Positions 1 through 10,880 of a DNA stretch of 64,000 bases are shown piece by piece. Source of the stretch: Dipteris shenzhenensis (lineage: Eukaryota; Polypodiophyta; Polypodiopsida; Gleicheniales). The translations under genes and the position numbers were made by a program. Within the stretch, counting starts at the first letter, position 1; each line of letters begins with the position of its first letter. A model generated the notes under the pieces. It was not told where the DNA came from. It searched no databases and saw nothing but the letters and a program-made list of their open reading frames with translations. The stretch lies in NCBI GenBank assembly GCA_047967505.1, contig CM106539.1. One strand, given 5' to 3'.

Positions 1-294
1 TTCTAAGTGCCTGTGAAGAACTTTCACCTTCAAAATGGGCCCCAAAATGGCCTTGAATCAGAAAAATAAAGTCACTAAGGGCTTTGCCCTTATCTGCAGC
101 ATATACTGCCCTCTCGCCACACCACGAAGGGCATCCCAATCTGAGACAGCGCACTCTTGCACTTCTGGCTGTGCCACCTGTAGAGATTTGCTCCCAAACG
201 CGAAAAAGGAAAGCAACACTGGTCCTCTTACCACGACACCGTGAACTTGGTTTTCTTTCTTGAGCTCCTTACCACGAACAAGGCTCTGATACCA
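1..294 (-). other. Primer-binding site and leader of a minus-strand copia element
   Basis: Reading leftward from the LTR, positions 294-282 give TGGTATCAGAGCC, the usual initiator tRNA-Met primer site. The rest, to the left edge, closely matches the leaders of elements B (4926-5490) and C (37977-38505), so it is untranslated leader of a related element. The body of this element lies outside the window. Confidence 0.85.
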
Positions 295-646
295 TGTGAA
301 GATAGTGGGAGAGAGGGAAGGAGTCTCACTTGCGGCTTTCTCACATACACAATGGGGGAATACACACACAGGTGGAGGCTGAAAACAGTTTTTCTCTTCT
401 TAGTTGTGAAAGCCAAAAGAACTCTAGTACAAAGAAATAGAAGAACCCTATATGTGGGTCTCAAACCAAACTCAACTAACTAAGGTGGCATACTAACTGA
501 GCCACAAACTAGAGTAGATAAGGATAGCTGTCATCCAGCTATTATTCATAGGCGGTGTACCAACCGCATCTGCAGCTAACAAGTCGGTGACATAAATGCA
601 CAATGGTCACCCTGGCATATCACGAGTGGAGCTCGATATCTCAACA
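295..646 (-). repeat. 5' LTR of a minus-strand Ty1/copia element (same family as C)
   Basis: The 352-bp LTR starts on the minus strand at 646 with TGTTGAGATATCGAG and ends at 295 with CTTCACA, immediately before the primer-binding site. It aligns along its whole length with the LTR at 37614-37963 and more distantly with the LTRs of B. The other LTR is beyond the window, so the target duplication cannot be checked; the flanking bases at 647-651 are GTACC. Confidence 0.88.
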
Positions 647-1044
647 GTACCTACTTGGAGTCAGTCCATACACTCACATATACGATTTCACATCATTACA
701 TTACTTGAAACCTTACGTTCATCAGTTCAACGAGAAGACTTCAGAGTTCAGAGGCATTGCAGATTGTTTCAATGGGCAGATAGCACTTGATTTCACACAC
801 ACATGCCACCATTGTAAAGCCTACTCGGCTATCTCACGGCATCATGCACATCATTTTAGCCTTGTAAAGCCTCTTGCCTATTCTCGGCATCATTTCCACA
901 AGCCTTGTAATACATATCAAAAATTTTATATATCGCATTTCTATCTTCATCGATGGTTCAGAGATTTCACTTAGCATAGTCAGTGTATTTGTAGTTGATT
1001 CATACAGAGATTTTCACGACACTTTTGAGTATATTTCTTGCACC
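647..1044. other. No gene recognised; lead-in to copia A gag
   Basis: About 400 bp between the minus-strand LTR and the gag start of copia A. It does not resemble the 3' LTR region of A at 10706. A weak TGGTTCAGAG near 950 could be a decayed primer site, but no 5' LTR of A can be defined here. It is probably leader sequence cut by the insertion at 646/647. Confidence 0.4.
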
Positions 1045-4000
1045 ATGTCTATGACTAGCAACCTCAATCTGGAAGCATCTACTAAGTTAGACAACTCCAA
1101 TTACAGTACATGGAAATACCAAATGGAGACCATTCTTGTACTTCAGGACAAATGGGAGTATGTCAATGGGTCTACACCTAGACCATTGGTCCATCCAGCC
1201 ACAAGTAGCTCTACTCCATATGTTGTCACAGCACCAGCAACAAGATCTATAGGTACACAAACAGTTTCCGCACCTGTAGCAGATGTCGCCATCACTCAAG
1301 CTCAGGCAGAATGGGATAAGAAAGACAAGTATGCCTATCATTTGATCAAGCAGAATGTGCAAGATGTCATGCTAGGATAGCTCAACACAGTCAAGACATC
1401 GAAAGAAGCATGGGATATGTTCATAGCTCTCTATAAATCCAAGAACACATCCAGGATTCTCACCCTGAGAAACCAAATCATCCAGACTTTTACAACAGCA
1501 GTGAAACCGGTCATGCTTATGTACTCCACATAAAAGACTACAACAATCAACTTGCAGCAGTAGAAGACACTATGAACCCGACAGAAATGGTTCAAGTCAT
1601 TCTGAATGGACTAGGAGAGGGAACTCTGCACCTGGTGGAGTACTAAAATTTGATGATGTTGTGGGTAGATTGTTGGCCGAGGAGATTAGACAGAAGTCAT
1701 TGGATGGCAACAAGCAGGATGCAGCCTTAAATGTGCAAAGGGGCAGATCACAGTTCAGGGGGAAGTCCCAAGATAGAGGGAAGTCTCGTAGCAAATCCAG
1801 GGCACGGAACATTGAGTGTTACCATTGTGGCAAGAAGGGCCATATGAAAAAGGATTGCTACAAGCTGAAAAGAGAGCAAAAGGATAAGAAAAAGAATGCG
1901 AATTGGGGTGCAAATCAAAAGGAAGAGAGTCCAAGGGAGGACAAAGAAAAAGTGAAGATCGAGGAGATCAATGCAGTCACACACGATAGTGACAATGACG
2001 TTCTCTTCATGTCTAGTTTATCTACAGAGTTGCTTGCCACTTCAGATGATGCATATTCCCAGGATTGGATTTTGGATTCTGGTGCTTCATTCCATGTTAC
2101 TCCCCATAGGGAATGGTTCTCCACTTATGACAGTGGAAAGACAGGTTGTGTGCATCTTGGAAATGACTATGCATGTGACATAGTGGGAGCAGGTGACATA
2201 AAGTTTTCTTTTGCAAATGGGTCTGCATTTGTTTTGAAACATGTGAGACATGTGCCTAAGCTGACCAAGAGTCTTCTTTCAGTGGGTCAACTAGATGATG
2301 CTGGTTTTCATACCACTTTTGGCTTTCAAAGTTGGAAAATTCAAAAGGGCTCTATGCTTTTGGCCAGGGGTGCCAAGTGTGGGACTTTGTATCCCTTACA
2401 TGTATCAGGGGTATTTGATCATGTTGTTGCAATAACCGAGCAGCCAAGCACTTCTTTGTGGCATTGCAGGTTGGGGGACATGAGCTAGAATGGAATGAAA
2501 CTCTTATGCCGTTTGGGTTATGTACCGCATTTGAGTTTCTCTAATTTTGAATTTTGTGAGCACTGTCTCTATGGAAAGCAGACTAAATCAGCCCATAAAA
2601 GAAGGGGAAAGAAAGAGTTTGAAATGCTTGATTTGGTGCATTCAGATGTATGTGGTCCCATGCCTACACGGTCATTAGGCGGGGCTGAATACTATGTGAC
2701 ATTCATTGATGATGCAACTAGGAAAGTGTGGGCTTATGCTATAGCTCGGAAGAGTGATGTGTTCCAGGTATTTCAGAAATGGCTGGCCTTGGTTGAGAAT
2801 CAGTCAGGTAGAACCCTTAAATGCCTACGAACTGACAATGGTGGAGAGTATCTCTCTCATGACTTTCAGCATTTCTGTGATACACATGGGATTAAGAGGG
2901 AGCTCACATCCCCTCGTACTCCAGAGCAAAATCCGGTTGCAGAAAAGATGAACCGTACCATTTAAGAAAGGTTGCAATGCATGCTTCAATGCAAGTCTTT
3001 CTGGCAGTTTTTGGGCTGAGGCAATGAAGACTACAGTGCATGTGATCTCAATAGATCACCTGGTATTCCTGAAGAGGCATGGAGTGGCAAGAAGCCCTCT
3101 TACTCTCATTTGCATATATTTGGGTGTGAGGAATATGCACATGTGCCAAAAGAGCTTCGAAAGAAGCTAGATCCTAAGTCTAGGAAATGCATCTTTCTGG
3201 GTTATGGTGAAAGTGGAGAGATGGGCTATGGTCTCTGGGATCCAGAAGCAAAGAAGATCATACGCAGCCATGATGTGGTCTTCAATGAGAAGAAGATGCA
3301 TAAGGCACCCATGAGGGATGTGGAAATGAGGAGAATCACTTTCCAGGATGTGAATCCACCTGCATATGTTGATAGACAGTAAGCTGTCCATGCACCAAAT
3401 GTGCAAGAAATGGTACAACCAAGTACTCCCACAGGTATACAATCAAGGGTAGATGATGGATCATCTATTTGTGGAAATGATGAGCCAAATGTGGCTGATA
3501 TGCAACTGGGATAGCAAGCTGAAATGCCATTGAGAAGATCATCTAGAGTGTCTAGACCACCTGATAGGTTTGTTCCAGGGGTAGACTATGTGATGCTTAC
3601 TGATTGCGAGGAGCCTTCTTGCTACAAAGAGGCTATGATGCGTGAGGATCAACACAAGTGGGAGTATGCTATGCAATCAGAGATGAGTTCACTTATGAAG
3701 AATAAGACTTGGGACTTGGTTTCTTTGCCACATGGAAAGAAAGCATTGCCATGTAAATGGGTCTACAAAATGAAGGTCACAGGTGATGATGTGCCTAGGT
3801 ACAAGGCCCGATTGGTTGCTAAAGGGTTCAAGCAAGAGAAGGGTGTGGACTTTGATGAGATATTCTCTCTGGTTGTGAAGATGACCACACTTAGATGCAT
3901 GCTTGGACTAGTGGCAGTAGAGGATATGGAGCTTATGCAAATGGATGTCAAGACAGCTTTCTTGCATGGGGATTTGCATGAGGAAATTTACATGGTGCAG

Positions 4001-4614
4001 CCGGAAGGCTTTGAAGAAAAGGGCAAAGAGCATTTAGTTTGCAAGCTGAAGAAAAGTCTCTATGGTCTTAAGCAAGCACCTAGAGAATGGTATTAGAAGT
4101 TTGATGCTTTCATTCGGTCCCAGGATTTTAGGAGGAGTGAAATTGATCACTGCCTCTACACTAAAAGGGCTAAGGATAATAGCCTGATAATCTTGGCACT
4201 ATATGTGGATGATATGCTATTGGCTAGCAAGAATACTTATGAGCTAGATGCATTAAAGGCCAAGTTGCATGAGGCCTTTGATATGAAGGATTTGGGATTT
4301 GCAGGTCATATTCTTGGTATGTGCATCACGCGTGATCGGAGTAGGAAACTTCTTTGGCTTTCACAAAAAGAGTATGTTACAAAAGTATTGCAGCGTTTCA
4401 ATATGGAGGGGGGGAAGGCAATGAGTACTCCATTGCCTCCATATGTGAAACTGAGTCATACAGATAGTCCCAAATCAGATGAGGAGAGGGCCATGATGGC
4501 CAAGGTTCCTTATGCATCAGCGGTTGGGAGTCTTATGTATGCTATGATAGCTACTAGACCAGACATTGCATTTGCAGTGGGAGTTGTTAGCAGGTATATG
4601 GCTAATCCAGGAAA
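1045..4614 (+). pseudogene. Copia A gag-pol, 5' part (gag, PR, INT, RT), broken
   Basis: The ATG at 1045 opens a gag with the usual SNYSTWK-type N-terminus. It is interrupted by TAG at 1378 and by frameshifts near 1525-1660. A CCHC zinc knuckle (CYHCGKKGHMKKDC) lies at 1817-1858. The protease motif WILDSGAS is near 2066-2090. The integrase core has HSDV (about 2640), DNGGEY (about 2834) and PEQNPVAEK (about 2925), with stops at about 2487 and 2963. The RT runs from about 3610, with a TAG after PREWY near 4096. YVDD at about 4202-4213 is intact. The sequence ends at the insertion point of B. The stops and shifts make it non-functional. Confidence 0.9.
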
Positions 4615-4912
4615 TGTTGAGATATCAAGCTCTACCCCCGATATATCTCCTGGATGACTATCATTTATGTCACCGCCTATGTTAGTTGTACTCGTGGTGT
4701 GGTTAGACTACCACGTATGTTTTTGGTTTGGGTTCACATATGAACCACGTATTCTAGGTTTTGACATATAGGGTATTTCACTCTTCTATTGTATTGTAGT
4801 TGCGTGCAAAAGTGAAGAAAGGCTTCACCCTCCAACCTTGTGTCCTCTCTCTTTTGTGTGTTATGAAGAAAGCTGCACTTGAGTCTCCTATCTCTCTCCC
4901 TTATTCTTTACA
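4615..4912 (+). repeat. 5' LTR of copia B
   Basis: It begins TGTTGAGATATCAAG and ends ATTCTTTACA directly before the primer site. It differs from the 3' LTR at five places. Like other copia LTRs it should supply the promoter and poly(A) signal. Confidence 0.96.
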
Positions 4913-4925
4913 TGGTATCAGAGCC
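4913..4925 (+). other. Primer-binding site of copia B (initiator tRNA-Met)
   Basis: TGGTATCAGAGCC directly abuts the LTR end, with no spacer, and is complementary to the 3' end of plant initiator tRNA-Met. Confidence 0.93.
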
Positions 4926-5490
4926 TTGTTCGTGGTAAGGAGCTCAAGAAAGCAAGCCAAGTTTGTGGTGTCCTGGTAAGAGGACCAGTGTTGCTTTCCT
5001 ATTTCGAGTTTGGGAGCAAATCTCTGCAGGTAGCACAGCCAGAAGCGCAGGAGTGCACTGTTTCAGATTGAGAGGCCCTTCGTGGTGTGGCGAGAGTGCA
5101 GTATATGCTGCGCGTAAGGGCGTAGCCCTTGGTGACTTTATTTTTTTGATTTGAGGCCGTTTCGGGGCCCATTTTGAAGGCGCAAGTTCTTCGCAGGCAC
5201 TCAGAAAAAGGCCCTCTTTTTCGCTGTGCGACCACTGTGCGGCTAGTCGGTGGAAAGGTGCCATAGAAATTGCATCGTATGCCTGTGTGCAGAGATATTG
5301 GGAGTTGCAGATTCATGTCTGTTGCCTGTTGATGCAAAATCGTCACTAGGAAGTGACTGTGTGGTGAAATACCACTTTCGTCAGTGTTGCAGATCTGCCC
5401 CTGTGAGGCTTTTTCCAGAAGTTTTGCTATCTGCCCTTGTGACGCATTTGCTGTGTTTACAGGTTGCTGTTGCAATTCGTGATTTGTAAA
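4926..5490 (+). other. Untranslated leader of copia B
   Basis: 565 bp between the primer site and gag. It aligns with the leaders of the element at 1-294 and of C, so it is conserved within the family and probably carries packaging or dimerisation signals. B has several stops in the frame that is open in C, so no upstream protein is called. Confidence 0.7.
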
Positions 5491-8400
5491 ATGTCTGAGA
5501 ATCTGTCTACCATTGTCAGTGAGAAGCTTGACAAGAACAACTTCCAAGCATGGAAGTTCAGGATGACAAACTTCCTTATGGGAAAGGGAGTTTGGGAGTA
5601 CATCAGTGGTGAAACTGCAGAACCAGTGTTGGGTGCTGCTCCCACTCCTGCTAAATTGAAGGCCTTTAAAGAATGGCATGAAAAAGCCAGAAAATGCTTG
5701 TATTGGCTGTCTGTTAGCATTTCAGATTCTATGATTGTGCATATACAGGATGTAGAGACACCTAAGGAGGCATGGGATACATTGGTGAAGCTGTATAGCA
5801 CAAATACCAAAGCACGAAAGATGCAGCTAAAGCAGGAGTTGCACAATGTGCAAAGGAAAAATATGAATATAAATGAGTATTCCTTGAAGGTGAAAGGCCT
5901 TGCAGATTCTCTTGCCTCCATTGGAGCACCTGTTGATGATGAGGACTTAGTGTCCGTGACCTTGAATGGTCTTCGGAAAGATTATGCACAGTTTCGGACA
6001 TCCATTGGAGTCCGTGAAACATTTCCTGATTTTGAGGAACTTATTGCTCTCTTGCTGAGTGAAGAGCAAAGGAATGGTGGTTCAGCCACCTCAACTTCTC
6101 AAGAGACTGCTTTCTACTCGAATACAGGTAGAGGCAGGGGTAGAGGAAGAGGCCTTTTTGGTGGCCGTGCAGGAAATCAGAACCAACAACAACAACAGGA
6201 AAACCAGTCCTATGGAGGAGGACGTGGTAGTTCTAGAGGCAGGGGGAGCCAAAGAGGCCGTGGTTCATGGCAAAGGAACCAGCAAGTAAATAGCAGCACA
6301 GAATGCTATTATTGTGGAAAGCCTGGACACAAGGAGAATACATGCTATAAAAAGCAGAATGACATCAAAAGTGGAAAGTTGCAGCAAAGCAACTATGCAT
6401 CATCAAGTGGGCATGGTGACGACAGAAATGAGCACCTTTTTATGATGCAGCATATGGTTAACTCCATGTCAGGAGATGCTGCAGCTTGCAATGATGTTTG
6501 GTATGTTGATTCAGGTGCCTCTAACCACATGACCAGTCATGGTGAGTGGTTTCATGATGTTAGAAATTTGGATAAGCCAGGTTATGTTGAAACAGGTGAT
6601 GATACTGCGCACCCAATTACGCAGGTTGGTAAAGTGCCATTGGCTATGCAGGATGGCAAAACGAAGTACTTGGCAGATGTACTTCATGTTCCAAAAATCA
6701 CTAAGAACCTGGTTTCAGTTGGCCAGATGGTTGAGCAAGGTCTGCAGGTTAGATTTAATCCTGATGGATGTTTTGTTGAGGACTTGAAAAATAAGTGCCG
6801 CTTGGTTGCGAAAGGCAACAAAAATGGCAGAATGTTCACCTTGGATGTTGATATGCCTGAGGTGAAAGCTGCTATGTTTGCGCATGGGAGAGGTGTCATT
6901 GCAGATATTGAGATATGGCACAAGCGCATTGGGCACGTGAATATACAAAGGCTGAAATCTATGCAAACGAAAAACATTGTTGCAGGTTTACCTAAATTCA
7001 GAGTTGAGGGAATGCAAAAGGTATGTGAAGCATGCCAAATGGGTAAGCAGGCCAGACATGCATTTCCCAAAAATGCTAAGGTGAGCAGAAGACCTTTGGA
7101 AGTGATACATTCAGATGTTTGGACAACCAAAGCTGCTTCTATTGGTGGATGCCATTATTATGTGACGTTTATTGATGACTACACTAGGAAGGTGTGGATT
7201 TATTTTATGAAGCACAAAAGTGAAGTGTTTAGCCATTTCAAGGCTTTTAAGGCCATGGTTGAAAAAGAGAAAGGGTTGCATATTAAAGTGCTAAGATCTG
7301 ATGGAGGGGGAGAGTACTTTTCAGAAGAATTTTATGAATATCTGAAAGAACAGGGAATTCAAAGGAAGTACTCATGCAGGTCTACCCCTCAGCAGAATGG
7401 GGTTGCAGAAAGGAAGAACAGGCATATTGCAGAAGTAGGACGGGCGATCCTAAATGAGAAAAACATGCCTGATTATTTTTGGGCTGAAGCAGTAGCAACT
7501 GCTGTTTATATTATGAACAGAACCCCCACTGCAGCTGTCCATGGCATGATGCCTGAAGAAATGTATACAGGCCAAAAACCAGATATTTCTCACTTGAAGG
7601 TATTTGGTTGCATAGCTTATGTTCATGTTCCTGATGAGAAGAGAACAAAGCTGGATCCAAAGGCAGAAAAATGCATCTTTATTGGATATGCTCTGCACCA
7701 GAAAGGGTATCGCTGTTATAACCCTTCCACCCGCAAAATGCAAGTGAGCAGAGATGTTGTTTTTGATGAAATGAGCAGCTGGTATGCACCAACTGTTATG
7801 GTAGGAGATGCAGATGCAGGAAATGGGAATGCTACAATAAATCCAGAGCAGCAATCTCAAGCCTTGAGTGGACCCAGAGAGTCCTCTACTAGTGGATCTA
7901 ATGCATGGACAGGGAGATTGAGATCTAGTGAATCGTCACATGGCAGCCCTGATAGTGTTGTGTAGGTATCACATAAGGGAAAAGAAAAAGTAGACCATGC
8001 TCCAGTGTTTGATGTGTCTGCTGGTAGCTCTCATGTTGATGGAGAGTCAAGCGACTCTGAAATGAGCCTTGATGAGGAACTTGGGATTCCTTCTGTTGTT
8101 ACACCTGGTGCAAGGAAAAGCAGGCATGATTTAAAGACGCCTGCAACTGATCCAGTTGTACGGAGGTCCACTCGTATTAAGTATCCAGTTGACAGGCTGA
8201 GATATGGTGGGTATACAGCACATCACTATGCTTATATGGTCAAGGTTCTAGAGGAGCCAGAGCCCACATGTTTTGAGGATGCAGCAGGGCATAAAAATTG
8301 GGAAGCAGCTATGGATGAAGAGATGGCTGCCTTGGATGCAAACAACACTTGGGATTTGATTCCTTTGCCTCATGATAAGAAGGCTATTGGCTGCAAGTGG

Positions 8401-9873
8401 GTTTACAAAGTAAAGCACAATGCTGATGGGTCTGTTAGCAGGTACAAGGCAAGATTGGTTGCCAAAGGTTTTGCGCAGACATATGGAATTGACTATGAGG
8501 AAACTTTCAGCCCAGTTGCAAGGATGGCAACCGTGAGAGTAGTAATTGCTATGGCTGCTGCAAAGGGATGGTCTTTGCATCAGATGGATGTGAAAAATGC
8601 CTTCTTGCATGGTGATTTGCAGGAAGAGGTTTATATGATGCAGCCAGAAGGTTATGAGGATAATTCACACCCCGATTTTGTATGCAGGTTGCGCAAAGCC
8701 TTGTATGGCTTAAAACAGGCGCCGAGGGCATGGTCAGACAAGATAGGGCAATATCTTGTCACTATTGGATTTCAGATTTCCAATTCAGATTTTTCACTTT
8801 ATGTGAAAAGGACAAACAGAGGGATTGTGCTTATAGTCATCTATGTTGATGACTTGATTATTACAGGTGATAGTGATGCAGACATTAATGAAGTGAAGCT
8901 GCTGTTGAAGCAGAAATTTGAGATGAAGGATTTGGGAGAGCTGCGTTACTTCTTGGGCATTGAGGTTATTAGATCCCCGAGTGGGATATGGCTGTTGCAA
9001 AGGCAATACGGTTTGGACATGCTGTCCAAATATGGGATGACAGGCTATAAGCCTATCTCTGTTCCATTGGAGCAGAATGTGAAGCTCAATGCAGAGTCAG
9101 GTGAGCTTCTTGAAGATATTACTATGTACAGGCGCATAGTAGGTAGCTTGATTTACATGACTATAACCAGACCAGATTTGAGCTATGCTGTGGGGCTGGT
9201 GAGTCAGTTTATGCAGGCACCGAGGAAGCCACATTTGGATGCGGCTAGGCGCATACTGCGGTATGTGAAGTCCACATTGCATTATGGACTGTTTTATGAA
9301 GCTGGGTGTGCATTACAGGTACATGGATACACAGATGCTGACTGGGCTGGTAGTGTCTCAGACAGGAGATCTACTAGTGGTTTTATGTTTTCCCTTGGGA
9401 GTGGTGCCATCAGTTGGAGCAGCAAGAAGCAGCCAACAGTTGCCTTGTCGAGCACAGAGGCTGAGTACAGGGGTGCAGCAATGGCTGCATGTGAGGTAGC
9501 TTGGTTACGGAAGCTACTTGCAGATATGGGACAGTCAGTTCATGCAGCAGTTGTCATTCATTGTGACAACATTAGCAGCATCATGCTTGCTAATAACCCA
9601 GTTTATCATGCTAGAACGAAGCACATTGAGGTGCATTATCACTTTGTGAGAGAGAAGGTTCTAGCTGGTGAGATTGATCTTGTCTATGTCAGCACTGAGG
9701 AGCAGGTGGCTGACATTTTTACGAAGGCATTGGGTACCGAAAAGCTTCGCAGATTTAGGAGCTTGCTTGGTGTACGTGAGATGGATTTGAGCTTGAGGGG
9801 GAGTGTTGAGATATCAAGCTCTACCCCCGATATATCTCCGGATGACTATCATTTATGTCACCGCCTATGTTAG
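5491..9873 (+). pseudogene. Copia B gag-pol polyprotein, one premature TAG
   Basis: The ATG at 5491 is chosen because MSENLSTIVSEKL matches the gag start of related element C. The frame runs 1,460 codons with one stop, TAG, at codon 825 (7963-7965) between integrase and RT. Gag has the UBN2-type core and an RG/Q-rich linker. The zinc knuckle CYYCGKPGHKENTC is at about residue 272. Protease VDSGAS has its Asp near 340. The integrase acidic residues are near 542 (HSDV), 604 (RSDGGGEY) and 640 (GVAERKN). RT YVDD is near 1118. RNase H has DADWAGS, STEAEYRG and KHIEVHYH. No frameshift was seen. There is no stop before the polypurine tract, so the frame ends inside the 3' LTR. All catalytic residues appear present, so a full product would need TAG readthrough. 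Related copies could supply proteins in trans. Confidence 0.95.
9794..9803 (+). other. Polypurine tract of copia B
   Basis: TTGAGGGGGAG directly precedes the 3' LTR start TGTTGAG and is the expected plus-strand primer. It is also translated as the end of gag-pol, because no stop intervenes. Confidence 0.85.
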
Positions 9874-10100
9874 TTGTACTCGTGGTGTAGTTAGACTACC
9901 ACGTATGTTTTTGGTTTGGGTTCACATATGAACCACGTATTCTAGGTTTTGACATATAGGGTATTTCACTCTTCTATTGTATTGTAGTTGTGTGCAAAAG
10001 TGAAGAAAGTCTTCACCCTCCAACCTTGTGTCCTCTCTCTTTTGTGTGTTGTGAAGAAAGCTGCACTTGAGTCTCCTATCTCTCTCCCTTATTCTTTACA
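9804..10100 (+). repeat. 3' LTR of copia B
   Basis: 297 bp, starting TGTTGAGATATC and ending TTCTTTACA, then the target duplication GGAAA at 10101-10105. It contains the last codons and stop of the gag-pol frame (9873). Confidence 0.96.
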
Positions 10101-10105
10101 GGAAA

Positions 10106-10652
10106 GAGGCATTGGGAGGCAATTAAGTGCATCATGAGGTACATGAAGGGTACCAAGGAGATGTGCATTTGCTTTGGTAGAGGAGACATGCGTGTACTTG
10201 GGTACACAGATTCAGACTATGCAGGGCATGTGGATAGTAGGAGATCCACTTCTGGTTATGTGTTCACCTTTGCAGGTGGTGCAGTGTCATGGATGTCTCG
10301 CACACAGAAGTGCATTGCTTTGTCTACCACAGAAGCTGAGTATGTTGCAGCCACAGAGGGCTGCAAGGAGGCTATATGGCTTGATCGGCTAGTGGGAGAT
10401 TTTGGGATTCATACAGGTGTACCGACATTGCATAGTGATTCCATGAGTGCTATTCAGCTAGCACGGAATCCGATCTTTCATGCAAAGACCAAACACATTG
10501 AGGTCAGGTACCATTTCATCAGGGAGGTACTTGAGGACAAGCGCATAGTGCTTGTCAAAGTTCATACAGATGATAACCCTGCAAATATGCTGACAAAGAG
10601 TCTAACTAGTCAGTGGTTTGAGTATTGTCATGTATTGATGGGCATTGGATAG
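10106..10652 (+). pseudogene. Copia A RNase H, continuation after the B insertion
   Basis: This open stretch continues the A reading frame across the insertion: the codon cut at 4613-4614 is completed at 10106. It encodes the copia RNase H: GYTDSDYAG, RRSTSGYVF, STTEAEYVA, LHSDSMSAIQLARNP, and the conserved HAKTKHIEVRYHFIRE block, ending at a natural stop (10650-10652). This part has no internal stop, unlike the upstream part. It belongs to one broken gag-pol gene and is not a separate protein. Confidence 0.9.
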
Positions 10653-10705
10653 TATGCTCACTGGTTGTTCTCCCTTAAAGGCACATTGTCCTTTAAGTGG
10701 GAGGT

Positions 10706-10880
10706 TGTGGGGGTTAAAGGTCACTGTGCCTTTACCCCAATTATGTACAATACTCAAACACATATATAAATGAATGAAAAAAAAAAAAGATTAGGGTGGT
10801 TTTGCACCCACCATAACTTGTGTGGCTCTCTGTCTCTCTCTCTCCCTCTTCCATTCTTGCTTCCGTTGAGAGCACTCTCA
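10706..10880 (+). repeat. Probable 3' LTR of copia A (right end uncertain)
   Basis: A purine tract AAGTGGGAGG lies about 45 bp after the RNase H stop and is followed by TGTGGGGGTTAAAGG, a plausible LTR start at 10706. A poly-A run at about 10778 and a CT-rich stretch follow, as in R/U5 regions. There is no second copy to compare, so the right boundary is a guess. Confidence 0.5.

Larger units (their letters stand above)
4615..10100 (+). mobile_element. Copia B: young, nearly intact Ty1/copia element
   Basis: The element is 5,486 bp with LTRs at 4615-4912 and 9804-10100, an initiator tRNA-Met primer site, a leader, one long gag-pol frame and a polypurine tract. It sits inside copia A with a perfect GGAAA target duplication. 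By eye the two LTRs differ by four substitutions and one 1-bp indel over about 298 bp, so insertion was recent. The only clear coding lesion is one TAG codon at 7963-7965. Confidence 0.96.
1045..10880 (+). mobile_element. Copia A: degenerate Ty1/copia element, host of B
   Basis: Gag, protease, integrase and reverse transcriptase remains run from 1045 to 4614. The RNase H domain resumes at 10106. Everything between is copia B, flanked by the 5-bp duplication GGAAA (4610-4614 and 10101-10105). Removing B and one GGAAA restores the reading frame exactly. A polypurine tract (AAGTGGGAGG) and an LTR-like start follow at about 10695-10706. The 5' LTR is not recognisable. Domain order PR-INT-RT-RNase H marks Ty1/copia. 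Confidence 0.85.

Noticed and set aside
1-646. Same insertion as copia C or B
   Set aside because: The family is the same as C but the strand and location differ and the body lies outside the window; it is a separate copy.
647-1044. 5' LTR of copia A
   Set aside because: No similarity to the 3' LTR region of A at 10706 and no clear TG/CA edges.
5464-5490. Longer gag start for copia B using a TTG codon
   Set aside because: The ATG at 5491 matches the gag start of related element C; plant elements use ATG.
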